In this document: in pieces, positions 8,213-17,618 of the stretch
How positions within the stretch are numbered: position 1 is the first letter of the stretch
Layout of the letters: the number at the start of each line of letters is the position of its first letter
Source of the DNA: an uncultured Oscillospiraceae bacterium
GTDB lineage: Bacteria; Bacillota; Clostridia; Oscillospirales; Oscillospiraceae
Assembly (NCBI GenBank): GCA_934597585.1
Contig: CAKTSA010000014.1
Coordinates: 1 to 38,974, forward strand
Reading direction: 5' to 3'
DNA length: 38,974 nucleotides
Made by a program: the position numbers and the translations under genes
The notes under the pieces: generated by a model
The model's input: the letters and a program-made list of their open reading frames with translations, nothing else
Database searches by the model: none
What the model was told of the DNA's origin: nothing

Positions 8213-10255
8213 TCAGTTCTCCCGCTTTCTCCCCAGCCAGGCCATGCCGGACAGGGACAGCAGCGCGCTCACGCCGTAAACGGCCACGCCCGCATCAAAG
8301 GTCTGGGCAGCGGTGATGATGTCTCCGCCGATGGTGAACTCGGCGCTGGCGCTGCCGGCGCTGGACACGGCGGTGATGGTGTGCTTGCCATCCGCCAGCG
8401 TCCGCAGGAACACGGCCTTCAGATAGATCTCCGTACCGCTGCTGTTGGCCTCGGCGATGTAGCTGTCAGCGTCGATGACCTTGCCGTCCACTTCCACCCG
8501 CTGGAAGCTGCTGTAGCTCCCGCTGAACTGGAAGGTCAGCCCATAGATGCCGCCGCTGTAGTTGCTGGCGCTCTTCACCTCGTCGGCAGTCTTCACCGGC
8601 ACCAGCGTCAGCCCGGAGGAAGTATTGCCGGAGGAAGTCCCCGTCGAAGGCGTAACAGGTGTGACAGTCGTATTGTCGTCCGCGCCCACCACCGGACCAA
8701 TGCTGTTGCTGACGAGATTGAGGTCGCGGTCGGGGCGGCCGCTGTCGCTGACTCTGACGTAAATATACTTGCCCAGATCAGCCGCCGTCAGCACATAGGT
8801 GCTGCCGGTAGCGCCGGAAATAAGAGTGCTGGTCGCACCATTGGAATAATACCACTGATACACCATGTTGCCGACAAGCCCATCAATAGTAGCCGTCGCG
8901 GTCAGCGTCTGACCCACCTTCGGCGTACCGCTGATGGTTACGGAGCCCTTCAGCAATTTCGAAGCGGCGGGCAGTGTAATCGTCACATTGTCCGAGGGGG
9001 TACCATAGACCCGGAGTTGTCTGCTGTTCAGCCGCTGGACCTGAATGCCATTTGCAGAAACGGAAGAAGTGTCATACTTCTCCGGGAAGTAGTATCCCTC
9101 TGCCGGATAAAAGTAGAGATTTTTGATGTCATCCCCCACGCTGACCGTCTGGGTCAGCAGGCTGACGCTGCCAGCGTCAGCCGCAACGGTGTTGTCGAAT
9201 TTGACCGTCACCGTATACTCCGTCGCACCCGCCTCAGGCAGCGCAATGAAGACTTTGTTATCATCAGTCTTCTTGAAGAACTTCTGGCCGCCGTTGTCGA
9301 TGTGGAAGTACTCGACATCGCTGTCCGTTATCTTGTAATTCTGACCTGCATGGATGTAGGTGTGTTTTGCATTTTCCTTGTCGATCTGATCCTGAGTATT
9401 CAGATTGTCGTCCACACTCACCTGAACATCCGCACCTTCCGTCATAGCGCCGCCGATCGTGATGAAATTCTTGGTTCCACCACTGGTGATCAGACCAACA
9501 TTGTTGATCGTACCGCCGGTGATATTGCCGTTGATGTCCTTTTGACCGCCATTATAGTTGCCGGTAATTACAGGGTTGCCGCTGATTTCAAAGACTCCAC
9601 TAGTGGAAGTGGCTCTGTGAGAGATACCGCCGCCGCGGTCACCACCGTAGTTCCCGGTGATGGTACCGCCGGACATGCGCAGCGTTCCGTTATAGTTGAA
9701 GACGCCGCAGCCGCCATCTTGTGCATAGTTACCGCTGATGGTGCCGCCGGTGATGGTCAGCGCACCTGTGCTTTCGTTGCGAATACCGCCGCCAGTACCC
9801 TTACCGCCGCCGGCTGTTGCCTTGTTGTCACGGATCGTGCCACCATTCAGTTCAAAGGTACCCGCGTTGTTTACGCCGCCGCCATTACCTTTGTGGACGT
9901 TGTTGCAGATCGTGCCGCCGTTCATAACGACCTTGCCGCCCTCATTCACCTGAATGGCTGCCGAGCTCGCTTCTGCGCCGCCGGCAAGAGAGCCGTCCAG
10001 CGTGACAGAACCTTCGATGGTCAGCTTCGCACCGCTGGGCACAACGATCATCGCACCCGTGCAGCCCGTGCCGCGCTTGATCGTACCCGTACCGGAGAGG
10101 GTCACATTCCCGCTGATGGTCACAGTTCCGGTCAAAACCTTATTATCACTAAGAGTGACATCTGAACTCCATGTTTCATCCGCCCACGCCGTCGCAGGCA
10201 GCAGGGCCAGCGCCATCAGCAGCGCCAGCAGAATGCCGGTGATCCGTCTTTTCAT
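8213..10255 (-). CDS. Secreted right-handed beta-helix surface protein with Ig-like region and membrane-anchor tail
   Basis: A 680-aa protein; ATG at 10255 with AAGGAGAA upstream. It has a signal peptide (cleavage near residue 25, AWADE). Residues about 40-260 carry repeated NGGTIxxN-type turns rich in Gly, Asn and Thr, the hallmark of a parallel beta-helix of the polymorphic-repeat type. A beta-sandwich/Ig-like region with GTPKVGQTLTATA and a TYVLTAADLGKYIYVRV-like stretch follows (about residues 440-530), then a Thr/Ser-rich linker and another small beta domain. The C-terminus has no LPXTG but shows the same architecture: TFDAG at 652-656, a hydrophobic segment, then GRKREN. It is likely surface-displayed and possibly sortase-anchored through a non-canonical motif. 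The ligand is unknown. It is convergent with the pilus operon and not part of it. Confidence 0.75.
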   Translation of the reverse strand: MKRRITGILLALLMALALLPATAWADETWSSDVTLSDNKVLTGTVTISGNVTLSGTGTIKRGTGCTGAMIVVPSGAKLTIEGSVTLDGSLAGGAEASSAAIQVNEGGKVVMNGGTICNNVHKGNGGGVNNAGTFELNGGTIRDNKATAGGGKGTGGGIRNESTGALTITGGTISGNYAQDGGCGVFNYNGTLRMSGGTITGNYGGDRGGGISHRATSTSGVFEISGNPVITGNYNGGQKDINGNITGGTINNVGLITSGGTKNFITIGGAMTEGADVQVSVDDNLNTQDQIDKENAKHTYIHAGQNYKITDSDVEYFHIDNGGQKFFKKTDDNKVFIALPEAGATEYTVTVKFDNTVAADAGSVSLLTQTVSVGDDIKNLYFYPAEGYYFPEKYDTSSVSANGIQVQRLNSRQLRVYGTPSDNVTITLPAASKLLKGSVTISGTPKVGQTLTATATIDGLVGNMVYQWYYSNGATSTLISGATGSTYVLTAADLGKYIYVRVSDSGRPDRDLNLVSNSIGPVVGADDNTTVTPVTPSTGTSSGNTSSGLTLVPVKTADEVKSASNYSGGIYGLTFQFSGSYSSFQRVEVDGKVIDADSYIAEANSSGTEIYLKAVFLRTLADGKHTITAVSSAGSASAEFTIGGDIITAAQTFDAGVAVYGVSALLSLSGMAWLGRKREN

Positions 10256-10606
10256 GCCGCGTTCTCCTTTTCATCTCTGCGGCGGGTCCATTCCCGCCGG
10301 CATGTATTATCACCAGCATACCATCTTTTTTCTCCTCACGGGGCAATGTGACACAAATCGCCCCAAAAACGCCCTGAACCTTCCCGCCCCCTCCGCCGCC
10401 CCCGTCTTCTGCCCGACCAGCCCTCCATTTCTCACCCGCCATACCGACCAGTGAGACACCTCGCCTCGCTCAATAGGGAATTCGGCAGATTTATTCCTTT
10501 TCCCCTCCCTTTCCGGCAAAAATTTGTCAGTTTTCTTTTCCAAAAATCTTGATTTTACCCCGCCTCTCGTGATATAGTACAGGCAAAGATCAGCGCCGCT
10601 GGTCTA
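10256..10606. other. Intergenic region, two divergent leaders
   Basis: Upstream DNA of the beta-helix gene (leftward) and of the DUF6110/ATPase operon (rightward). No gene is convincing here. The only clear signal is the rightward promoter at 10549-10578. Confidence 0.5.
10549..10578 (+). promoter_or_regulatory. Promoter of the DUF6110-ATPase operon
   Basis: TTGATT, an 18-base spacer, and TATAGT. A transcript from here would contain the whole 10607-10884 inverted-repeat element as its 5' leader. Confidence 0.55.
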
Positions 10607-10884
10607 TACCATCGATTAACAAGGGCAAGCACGGTTTTGACGGGCAGAAATGCGCCCATACTGCGTCAAGCCCCTTGACAATACGGTAAGTATTTTCTGC
10701 GGGCCTTTTCTTGTCTGGACACATTTCTGCTCCGACAAAACTGCAAAGCACCTGCCGGCGATGGATTTTCGAGTGATTTTTGGTTTTTGAGACGCAGGCT
10801 TGCTGGCGCAAGCCAAGGCGAAAAGGGCAAAAAGCGCCGAAAAGACACGCTGTCAGGCGTGTTTGCCCTTGTCAATCGATGGTA
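10607..10884. repeat. 278-bp element with 27-bp terminal inverted repeats, MITE-like or structured leader
   Basis: Bases 10607-10633 and 10858-10884 are inverted copies (25 of 27 identical). As RNA, one of the two differences is a G-U pair. The arms begin with TA, so a 274-bp element starting CCATCGATT would be flanked by TA on both sides, as with Tc1/mariner/IS630-type insertion. Inside are small perfect hairpins: GTCAAG/CTTGAC near 10664-10679, GGCTTGC/GCAAGCC near 10797-10814 and ACACGC/GCGTGT near 10845-10862. No convincing gene is present. It lies between a promoter and the DUF6110 ribosome-binding site, so it could also act as a structured RNA. Confidence 0.6.
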
Positions 10885-10917
10885 CTATGTCATACTACAT
10901 ATAGGAGGTCATCTGCG

Positions 10918-11193
10918 ATGAATATGAAGAAGCTTGCAATGTTTGCCGCCGGCGTGCTGTTCGGCACCGCCGGTATCAAGGTCCTCAGCAGCAAGGACGC
11001 CAAGAAGGTCTATACCCACACCACCGCCGCCGTCCTGCGTGCCAAGGACAGCGTCATGAGCACCGTCACCACCGTCCGCGAGAATGCCGAGGATATCTAC
11101 GCCGACGCCAAGAACATCAACGACCAGCGCGCCGAGGCGGCTGCCGCCGCCGTGGTAGAGGATACTTCCAAGGAAGAAGCCAGCGCCCAGTAA
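10918..11193 (+). CDS. DUF6110 family small protein
   Basis: A 91-aa protein; ATG 10918 follows AGGAGGT. It has a short hydrophobic N-terminus with FGTAGIKVL (about residues 10-22), then a charged, Ala-rich, probably helical body and an acidic end. I recognise this as the small DUF6110-type protein that often precedes P1-type ATPases in gut Firmicutes. Its biochemical role is unknown. The 12-base gap to the ATPase strongly suggests co-expression and a role in the same metal process, perhaps at the membrane. Confidence 0.75.
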   Translation: MNMKKLAMFAAGVLFGTAGIKVLSSKDAKKVYTHTTAAVLRAKDSVMSTVTTVRENAEDIYADAKNINDQRAEAAAAAVVEDTSKEEASAQ

Positions 11194-11205
11194 CGCGAAA
11201 CCGCC

Positions 11206-13299
11206 ATGAAATGCAACATTCTCCATGAGTCCCCCGGCCGTCTGCGGGTGCATCTCCACTGCGGATACATGTCGCTGCACCAGGCGGACGTGCTGGAATA
11301 CTACCTGCGCAATGTCCCCGGCGTCAATGAGGCAAAGGTCTACGACCGTACCCAGGACGCCGTGGTTCTCTACACCGGAAAGCGGGCCGATGTCGTCGCC
11401 GCCCTGTCCTCCTTCTCCTTCCCTGGGGCCGAGGCCCTGGACCTGGTGCCCGAGCACACCTCCCGCGCCCTGAACCGGGAGTTCGAGGATAAGCTGGTCA
11501 TGACCGTCGTGCGCCGCTGCATCTCCAAGCTGTTCCTGCCGGTGCCCGTCACCACCGCCATTTCCCTCTTCCGCTCCGTCAAGTATATCCGCGAAGGCCT
11601 CAAGGCCCTCTGGCACGGCAAGCTGTCCGTAGCGGTGCTGGACGCCACCGCCGTCACCGTCTCCATGGTGCGGGGCGACTTCTCCACCGCCGGCTCCGTC
11701 ATGTTCATGCTGCGCCTGGGCGAGATCCTGGAGGAGTGGACCCACAAGAAATCCGTGGCCGACCTGGCCGGCGCCATGAGCCTCAACGTGGACAAGGTCT
11801 GGCTTCAGACCGGCGATACCGAGGTGCTGACCCCCATCGCCGACATCAAGGCCGGCGACTGTGTCGTCGTCCGCACCGGCAGCCTGATCCCCCTGGACGG
11901 CAAGGTGGTCTCCGGCGAGGCCATGGTGAACCAGGCCTCCATGACCGGCGAATCCATGCCCGTCCCCAAGCGCCCCGGCAGCTACGTCTACGCCGGCACC
12001 GTGGCCGAGGAGGGCGAGTGCGTCATCTGCGTGGACAAGGCCTCCGGCGGCGGCCGCTACGACCGCATCGTCCACATGATCGAAGAGTCCGAGAAGCTGA
12101 AATCCACCGCCGAGGATAAGGCCGCCCGCCTGGCCGACCGCCTGGTGCCCTACACCCTGGGCGGCACCGCGCTGACCTATCTCCTCACCCGCAACATCAC
12201 CAAGACCCTGGCGGTGCTGATGGTGGACTTCTCCTGCGCCCTGAAGCTGGCCATCCCCATCGCAGTGCTCTCCGCCATGCGCGAGAGCACCGGTCACCGC
12301 ATCTCCGTCAAGGGTGGCCGCTTCCTGGAGGCCGTAGCCAAGGCCGATACCATCGCCTTCGACAAGACCGGCACCCTCACCTACGCCACCCCCAAGGTGG
12401 CCCAGATCATCACCTTCGGTGACTACAAGGAGCCGGATATGCTGCGCCTGGCCGCCTGCCTGGAGGAGCACTACCCCCACTCCATGGCCAACGCCGTGGT
12501 GGAGGAGGCCAAGCTCCGCGGCCTGTCCCACGAGGAGTATCACTCCCAGGTGCAGTACGTGGTGGCCCACGGTATCTCCAGCATGGTGGAGGGCCGCTCC
12601 GTCCTCATCGGCAGCGCCCACTTCGTCTTCGAGGACGAGGGCTGCCGCGTGCCGGAGGGCGAGCAGGAGAAATTTGACACCCTGCCCGAGGCGTACTCCC
12701 ACCTCTACCTGTGCATCGCCGGTCAGCTGGCCGCCGTCATCTGCATCTTCGACCCCCTGCGGACCGAGGCCCGCGCCGCCGTTCAGGCGCTGCACGACTG
12801 CGGCATCGCCAAGGTGGTCATGATGACCGGCGACAACCGCAAGACCGCCGAGGCCGTGGCCCGTCAGGTGGGCGTGGACGCTGTGTTTGCCGAGGTGCTG
12901 CCGGAGGATAAGGCGGAGTTCATTCGCCGGGAAAAGGCCGCCGGCCACACCGTCATCATGGTGGGCGACGGCGTCAACGATTCCCCCGCCCTGTCAGAGG
13001 CCGACGCCGGCATCGCCATTTCCACCGGCGCCGCCATCGCCCGCGAGATCGCCGACATCACCATCGCCTCGGAGGATCTCTTCGAGCTGGTGACGCTGCG
13101 GAAACTGGGCGAGGCCCTCATGGCCCGCATCCACCGGAACTACCGGTTCATCGTGGGCTTCAACTTCTCGCTGATCGTCCTGGGCGTGGCGGGCATTCTG
13201 CCGCCCACCACCTCGGCCCTGCTCCACAACATGTCCACCCTGGGCATCAGTCTCAAGAGCATGACCGACCTGCTGCCCGACGAAAAAAAGCAGCAATAA
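11206..13299 (+). CDS. Heavy-metal-type P-type ATPase with SCA in place of a CPC motif
   Basis: A 697-aa pump. The N-terminus resembles an HMA-like ferredoxin fold (about residues 1-62) but lacks the CxxC metal pair. Core motifs are present: TGES (247-250, actuator), DKTGTLT with phosphorylated Asp386, a HYPHSMAN segment matching the family HP motif, and the hinge GDGVNDSPAL (587-596). The membrane metal-site motif, CPC or SPC in most P1B pumps, reads SCALK here (Ser343-Cys344-Ala345), so the transported ion cannot be inferred from standard subtypes. It probably exports or imports a transition metal across the cytoplasmic membrane using ATP. It forms an operon with the DUF6110 gene and ends at a strong terminator. 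Confidence 0.88.
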   Translation: MKCNILHESPGRLRVHLHCGYMSLHQADVLEYYLRNVPGVNEAKVYDRTQDAVVLYTGKRADVVAALSSFSFPGAEALDLVPEHTSRALNREFEDKLVMTVVRRCISKLFLPVPVTTAISLFRSVKYIREGLKALWHGKLSVAVLDATAVTVSMVRGDFSTAGSVMFMLRLGEILEEWTHKKSVADLAGAMSLNVDKVWLQTGDTEVLTPIADIKAGDCVVVRTGSLIPLDGKVVSGEAMVNQASMTGESMPVPKRPGSYVYAGTVAEEGECVICVDKASGGGRYDRIVHMIEESEKLKSTAEDKAARLADRLVPYTLGGTALTYLLTRNITKTLAVLMVDFSCALKLAIPIAVLSAMRESTGHRISVKGGRFLEAVAKADTIAFDKTGTLTYATPKVAQIITFGDYKEPDMLRLAACLEEHYPHSMANAVVEEAKLRGLSHEEYHSQVQYVVAHGISSMVEGRSVLIGSAHFVFEDEGCRVPEGEQEKFDTLPEAYSHLYLCIAGQLAAVICIFDPLRTEARAAVQALHDCGIAKVVMMTGDNRKTAEAVARQVGVDAVFAEVLPEDKAEFIRREKAAGHTVIMVGDGVNDSPALSEADAGIAISTGAAIAREIADITIASEDLFELVTLRKLGEALMARIHRNYRFIVGFNFSLIVLGVAGILPPTTSALLHNMSTLGISLKSMTDLLPDEKKQQ

Positions 13300-13300
13300 A

Positions 13301-13331
13301 AAGATCCCTCGGCTCAGCCGAGGGATCTTTT
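13301..13331. terminator. Bidirectional terminator between ATPase and pseudouridine synthase
   Basis: A perfect 11-bp stem GATCCCTCGGC / GCCGAGGGATC (13303-13313 and 13317-13327, loop TCA) flanked by AAAA on the left and TTTT on the right. It can therefore serve both convergent genes. Confidence 0.88.
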
Positions 13332-13996
13332 CATATCATTTTTTCCGCCCGGAACAGCGTCCAGGGATACTCCCGGGGCGGGGGACACGTCACATCCACC
13401 GTTTCCCCGGTGACAGGGTGGGCAAAGGCCAGGTGCCAGGACCACAGCGCGGCGGAGCAGTCCGCCTTGCTGCCGTAGCGGATATCCCCCAGCAGGGGCA
13501 GCCCCCGGTGGGAGAACTGCACCCGGATCTGGTGGGTGCGCCCTGTGTGGAGCCGGACCTTCACCAGCGTCAGCTCGTCGGTCCTGTCCAGCACCGTATA
13601 GTCCAGCGTGGCCTCCCGGACGCCCTTGCGCATCCGCTGCACCACGTAGCTCTTGTTGTGGGCCGCGTCCCGGAACAGCAGGTCTGTCAGCGTGTCGCTG
13701 TCCCTTTCCGGATGTCCCCGCAGTATGGCCAGATACTCCTTGGTGATCTGGTGGGCCGCCACGGCGGCGGTCAGCTTTCCCGTGATCTCCCTCCGCCGGG
13801 AGAACACCATCACCCCGCCTGTGACCCGGTCCAGCCGGTGCACCGTGGCGATGTAGTCCTTCTCGCCCAGGCTGCGGTAGTGCTCCCGCAGCAGCCCTGG
13901 CATGCAGGCGGCCCTGGGATCGTCCTCCGACAGCACCCCCACCGGCTTCACCGCCACCACCAGGTATCTGTCCTGGTACAGTATGGTCATCGCCAT
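13331..13996 (-). CDS. RluA-family RNA pseudouridine synthase
   Basis: A 221-aa enzyme that isomerises uridine to pseudouridine in rRNA or tRNA. The catalytic signature HRLDRVTGG contains Asp56. Other family motifs are the LVVAVKPVGVL segment near the N-terminus and the LHTGRTHQIRVQFSH segment. No S4 domain is present, as in the short single-domain RluA members; the target base cannot be told. The ATG at 13996 overlaps the dacA stop codon (TGATG), suggesting translational coupling. A second ATG two codons on (13990) is an alternative. A longer reading from 14215 exists but would lie inside dacA and is not credible. Confidence 0.85.
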   Translation of the reverse strand: MAMTILYQDRYLVVAVKPVGVLSEDDPRAACMPGLLREHYRSLGEKDYIATVHRLDRVTGGVMVFSRRREITGKLTAAVAAHQITKEYLAILRGHPERDSDTLTDLLFRDAAHNKSYVVQRMRKGVREATLDYTVLDRTDELTLVKVRLHTGRTHQIRVQFSHRGLPLLGDIRYGSKADCSAALWSWHLAFAHPVTGETVDVTCPPPREYPWTLFRAEKMI

Positions 13997-15360
13997 CAGA
14001 ACCGCCGGCCCCGATAGCTGCGGTGCTGGCGGCGCTTGCTGCGGCCGCTGCCGTACCGGCGGCGGCGCATCACCGCCTTGCCGAACACCAGCGCCAGCAC
14101 CACCAGGATCACCAGCACCACCACCAGCACCTTCACAATGGTGCGGGAGAAGAACTCCTTCAGCGCGTGCTTGACGATCAAAAACCGGCTGGCGTTCACG
14201 TCTGCCACCGCCCACAGGGGCACGGTGACATAGTCCACGCCGCCATAGCTCAGCGTGATGGTGCCCAGCTCCTGCCCGGCAGCCACCGGCGCGTCCACCA
14301 CGTCGGCGTGCAGCGTGACGGTCCGCTGCAGGTCCTCCGGCTCCAGATCGCTGGGCAGCACCGCCTGGGCGGTGTAGGCCGGGTGGACCGCGATGCTGTC
14401 CACCTCCTTGCTGAGGGCCACCGGCACGCTCTGGATCAGCTCATCCTCCGTCAGCACCGTCTTGGTGGTGAAGTTGTCAAAGCCCCAGTCAAACAGCCGG
14501 CTGGTCTCGGTAAAGCTGCCCACCTTGTAGCTGCCGTCGCTGGCGGTCATCAGCCGCGCACCCAGCACCACGCTGATCAGCTGCCGGTCCGCCCGCACGG
14601 CGGAGGACACCAGGCAGTAGCCCGCCGCGTCGGTGGAGCCGGTCTTGATGCCCTGGGCTCCGCTGTACAGATACCCCGTGGCCCGCCAGTTGGAGATCAG
14701 ATAGTTGGTGCTGTGCAGCTCCCGCGCCTCGCTCTTGTTGGTGGCGGGCACGTCATAGGCCTTGGTGTTGACGATGGTCATGAACTCGTCGTACTTCATG
14801 GCCTCTTTCGTGAACAGATAGATGTCCCACGCGGTGGTATAGTGCTCGTTGTCCGGCAGGCCGGAGGTGTTGACGAAATGGGTGTTCTCGCACCCCAGCT
14901 CCTGGGCCCGCTGGTTCATGGCCGCCACAAAGGCGGTGACACTGCCGCTGATGGCCTCGCCCAGAATGTTGCCCACCTCGTTGGCGGACACCACCAGCAG
15001 GCAGTACAGCAGCTGCTCCACCGTCAGCGTCTCGCCGGCCACGATGTCGGCGGTGCTGGCGTCGTCCGGCAGACCCGCCACGCTGTTGGCGCTGGCGGTG
15101 ATGGGGTCGCTGAGCCGCAGCTCACCCCGGTCGATGGCCTCAAACACCAGCAGCGCCGTCATCACCTTGGTGATGCTGGCGGGGTACTGCTTGGTGTGGG
15201 CGTCCTGGTCCAGCAGCACGGTGCCTGTCTCGCCGTCCACCAGCAGGGCAGCCTTGGCGTCCAGTTGGATATCCTCCACGGCGTAGGCGGTCACAGGCAC
15301 AAGCTGCGTCAGCAGCAGCGCCAGCAGCAGAAAAACGGTGCAGAAACGGCGGAATTTCAT
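13996..15360 (-). CDS. dacA: D-alanyl-D-alanine carboxypeptidase (PBP5/DacA family)
   Basis: A 454-aa serine peptidase S11 that trims the terminal D-Ala from peptidoglycan stem peptides outside the membrane. The ATG at 15360 has GGAGA upstream and opens a signal peptide (about residues 1-27). Active-site motifs: SITK (Ser62, Lys65), SAN (125-127) and KTG (239-241). A C-terminal beta domain follows. The end is unusual: a hydrophobic segment of about 20 residues and then a long Arg-rich tail ending RRQHRSYRGRRF, rather than the usual amphipathic anchor helix. This suggests a true transmembrane anchor with a basic cytoplasmic tail. It is co-transcribed with the pseudouridine synthase. Confidence 0.9.
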   Translation of the reverse strand: MKFRRFCTVFLLLALLLTQLVPVTAYAVEDIQLDAKAALLVDGETGTVLLDQDAHTKQYPASITKVMTALLVFEAIDRGELRLSDPITASANSVAGLPDDASTADIVAGETLTVEQLLYCLLVVSANEVGNILGEAISGSVTAFVAAMNQRAQELGCENTHFVNTSGLPDNEHYTTAWDIYLFTKEAMKYDEFMTIVNTKAYDVPATNKSEARELHSTNYLISNWRATGYLYSGAQGIKTGSTDAAGYCLVSSAVRADRQLISVVLGARLMTASDGSYKVGSFTETSRLFDWGFDNFTTKTVLTEDELIQSVPVALSKEVDSIAVHPAYTAQAVLPSDLEPEDLQRTVTLHADVVDAPVAAGQELGTITLSYGGVDYVTVPLWAVADVNASRFLIVKHALKEFFSRTIVKVLVVVLVILVVLALVFGKAVMRRRRYGSGRSKRRQHRSYRGRRF

Positions 15361-15380
15361 AATGACTTTTTCTCCATATG

Positions 15381-15389
15381 TGCTATAAT
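15381..15389 (+). promoter_or_regulatory. Extended -10 promoter for the two-component operon
   Basis: TGCTATAAT, an extended -10 element, lies about 140 bases before the response-regulator start. The -35 region is weak (AATGAC/ATGACT). The predicted start near 15396 lies to the left of the opposing dacA start. Confidence 0.5.
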
Positions 15390-15401
15390 AAGTTGAGTAA
15401 C

Positions 15402-15452
15402 GTATGTCTGAGCCCGGACCCCCAACGGCCCGGCGGCCTATATCTGACATAC
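15402..15452. other. Inverted repeat inside the overlapping leaders of dacA and the response regulator
   Basis: GTATGTC near 15402-15408 pairs with GACATAC near 15446-15452, with further CCCGG/CCGGC pairing inside. It would be transcribed on both strands if both promoters are correct. It could be a regulator site or a stem-loop. Confidence 0.4.
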
Positions 15453-15453
15453 C

Positions 15454-15482
15454 ATTATAAACGACACGCGCCCTCCCGTCAA
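15454..15482 (-). promoter_or_regulatory. Promoter of dacA
   Basis: On the minus strand TTGACG (15482-15477), a 17-base spacer, and TATAAT (15459-15454): a near-consensus housekeeping sigma promoter about 90 bases before the dacA start. Confidence 0.75.
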
Positions 15483-15529
15483 CGGGGAGGGGGATGCCAA
15501 TTGTAAACATTTTTTCAGGAGGTGACGCC

Positions 15530-16225
<696 letters not shown>

Positions 16226-16247
16226 GTTCGGCGTCAGTTATATCCTG

Positions 16248-17618
16248 GTGATCGCCGCAGTACTGGTGCTGCTGAACACCTATCCGCTGCTGCAGTCCCA
16301 GACCATGGTCTTCCAATCCAAGGAGACCTCCATGAAGAGCTCCGTCAAGCTCATCGAGGCGTCCCTCAGCGGCCTGAAGCAGCTGGACGAGGAGAACGTT
16401 TCCAAAGCCCTGACCTCCGTTCGCGAGACCGGCGTCTCCCGCATCCTGGTGACCGACACCGCCGGCCGCATCCTCTACGACACCCGTGAGGAGAACGGCG
16501 CCGTGGGCCTCTACGCCTTCTACACCGAGATCGTCCAGGCCCTGGAGGGCTACGACGCCTTCTACTGCGACTACGACACCACCGCCTTCCTCAGCCGCAT
16601 GGCCTCGCCGGTGGTGTACCACAACCAGATCGTGGGCGCAGTCTATACCTATGAATACGACACCAAGCAGGCGGACATCCTCAAGAGCTTCCAGTCCAAC
16701 CTGTTGAAGATCTCCGTGCTGATCGCCCTGGGGGTCGTCGGCCTGTCCATCCTGCTCAGCCGCGCCCTGACCATGCAGATCACCGACCTGCTCTCCGCCA
16801 TCCGTAAGGTGCGCGAGGGCGCCTACAGCCACCGCGCCGCCGTGAAGGGCACCGACGAGATCGGCCAGATCGCGGCCGAGTTCAACAGCCTGACCGACCG
16901 TCTCCAGACCACCGAGGACGCCCGCCGCCGCTTCGTCTCCGACGCCAGCCACGAGCTGAAAACCCCCCTGGCCGGAATCCGCCTTCTGACGGATTCCATC
17001 CTCCAGACCGGTGACATGGACGCCGACACCACCCGCGAGTTTGTCGGCGACATCGGCCGCGAGGCCGAGCGCCTCACCCGCATCACCGAAAACCTCCTGC
17101 GCCTGACCCGCCTGGACAGCGGCGCCGTGCCGCCGGTAGCGCCGGTGGCGGTGGGTCCCGTGCTGGAGCGTGTGGCCCGCATGCTGGCCGTGGTGGCCCG
17201 GGAGAAAAACGTCACCCTCACCTGCGAGTCCACCCCGGACGCCGTGGCCCTGGCCACCGAGGACGACGTCCACCAGATCCTCTACAACCTCATGGACAAC
17301 GGCATCAAATACTCCGGCGCCCAGGGCTTCGTCCACACCGCCGCCGCCGTAGACGGCGACTGGGTGGTCCTGACGGTGGAGGACAACGGCATCGGCATCC
17401 CCGCCGACGACCTGCCCCATATCTTCGAGCGCTTCTACCGCGTGGACAAAATGCGCTCCCGCGCCATCGGCGGCACCGGCTTGGGCCTGTCCATCGTCAA
17501 GGACACGGTGGAGAACCGCGGCGGCACCATCTCCGCCGCTGCCCGCCAGGGCGGCTGCGGCACGGTGTTCACCGTCCACCTGCCCCGCGCCGCAGAGGAA
17601 GGCGGTGAGACCGCATGA
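16248..17618 (+). CDS. Membrane sensor histidine kinase
   Basis: At least 456 aa. Order: membrane helix, extracellular sensor (about residues 25-150), second helix (about 155-175), HAMP (about 175-225), HisKA with SHELKTPL (His235), and HATPase with the DNGIGIP and GGTGLGLSIV motifs. It should phosphorylate the preceding regulator. The start is doubtful. GTG 16248 cuts into the first membrane helix, while the open frame continues upstream to 16173 and encodes KISLQFKFGVSYILV, a typical kinase N-terminus, without any ATG, GTG or TTG. A GGGGG ribosome-binding site at 16201-16205 would fit a CTG start at 16215. The regulator gene ends at 16225, so the true start probably overlaps it. Confidence 0.9.
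   Translation: MIAAVLVLLNTYPLLQSQTMVFQSKETSMKSSVKLIEASLSGLKQLDEENVSKALTSVRETGVSRILVTDTAGRILYDTREENGAVGLYAFYTEIVQALEGYDAFYCDYDTTAFLSRMASPVVYHNQIVGAVYTYEYDTKQADILKSFQSNLLKISVLIALGVVGLSILLSRALTMQITDLLSAIRKVREGAYSHRAAVKGTDEIGQIAAEFNSLTDRLQTTEDARRRFVSDASHELKTPLAGIRLLTDSILQTGDMDADTTREFVGDIGREAERLTRITENLLRLTRLDSGAVPPVAPVAVGPVLERVARMLAVVAREKNVTLTCESTPDAVALATEDDVHQILYNLMDNGIKYSGAQGFVHTAAAVDGDWVVLTVEDNGIGIPADDLPHIFERFYRVDKMRSRAIGGTGLGLSIVKDTVENRGGTISAAARQGGCGTVFTVHLPRAAEEGGETA

Noticed and set aside
10590..10875. Minus-strand open frames inside the 278-bp inverted-repeat element
   Set aside because: They overlap each other in several frames, span the inverted repeats and have no ribosome-binding site.
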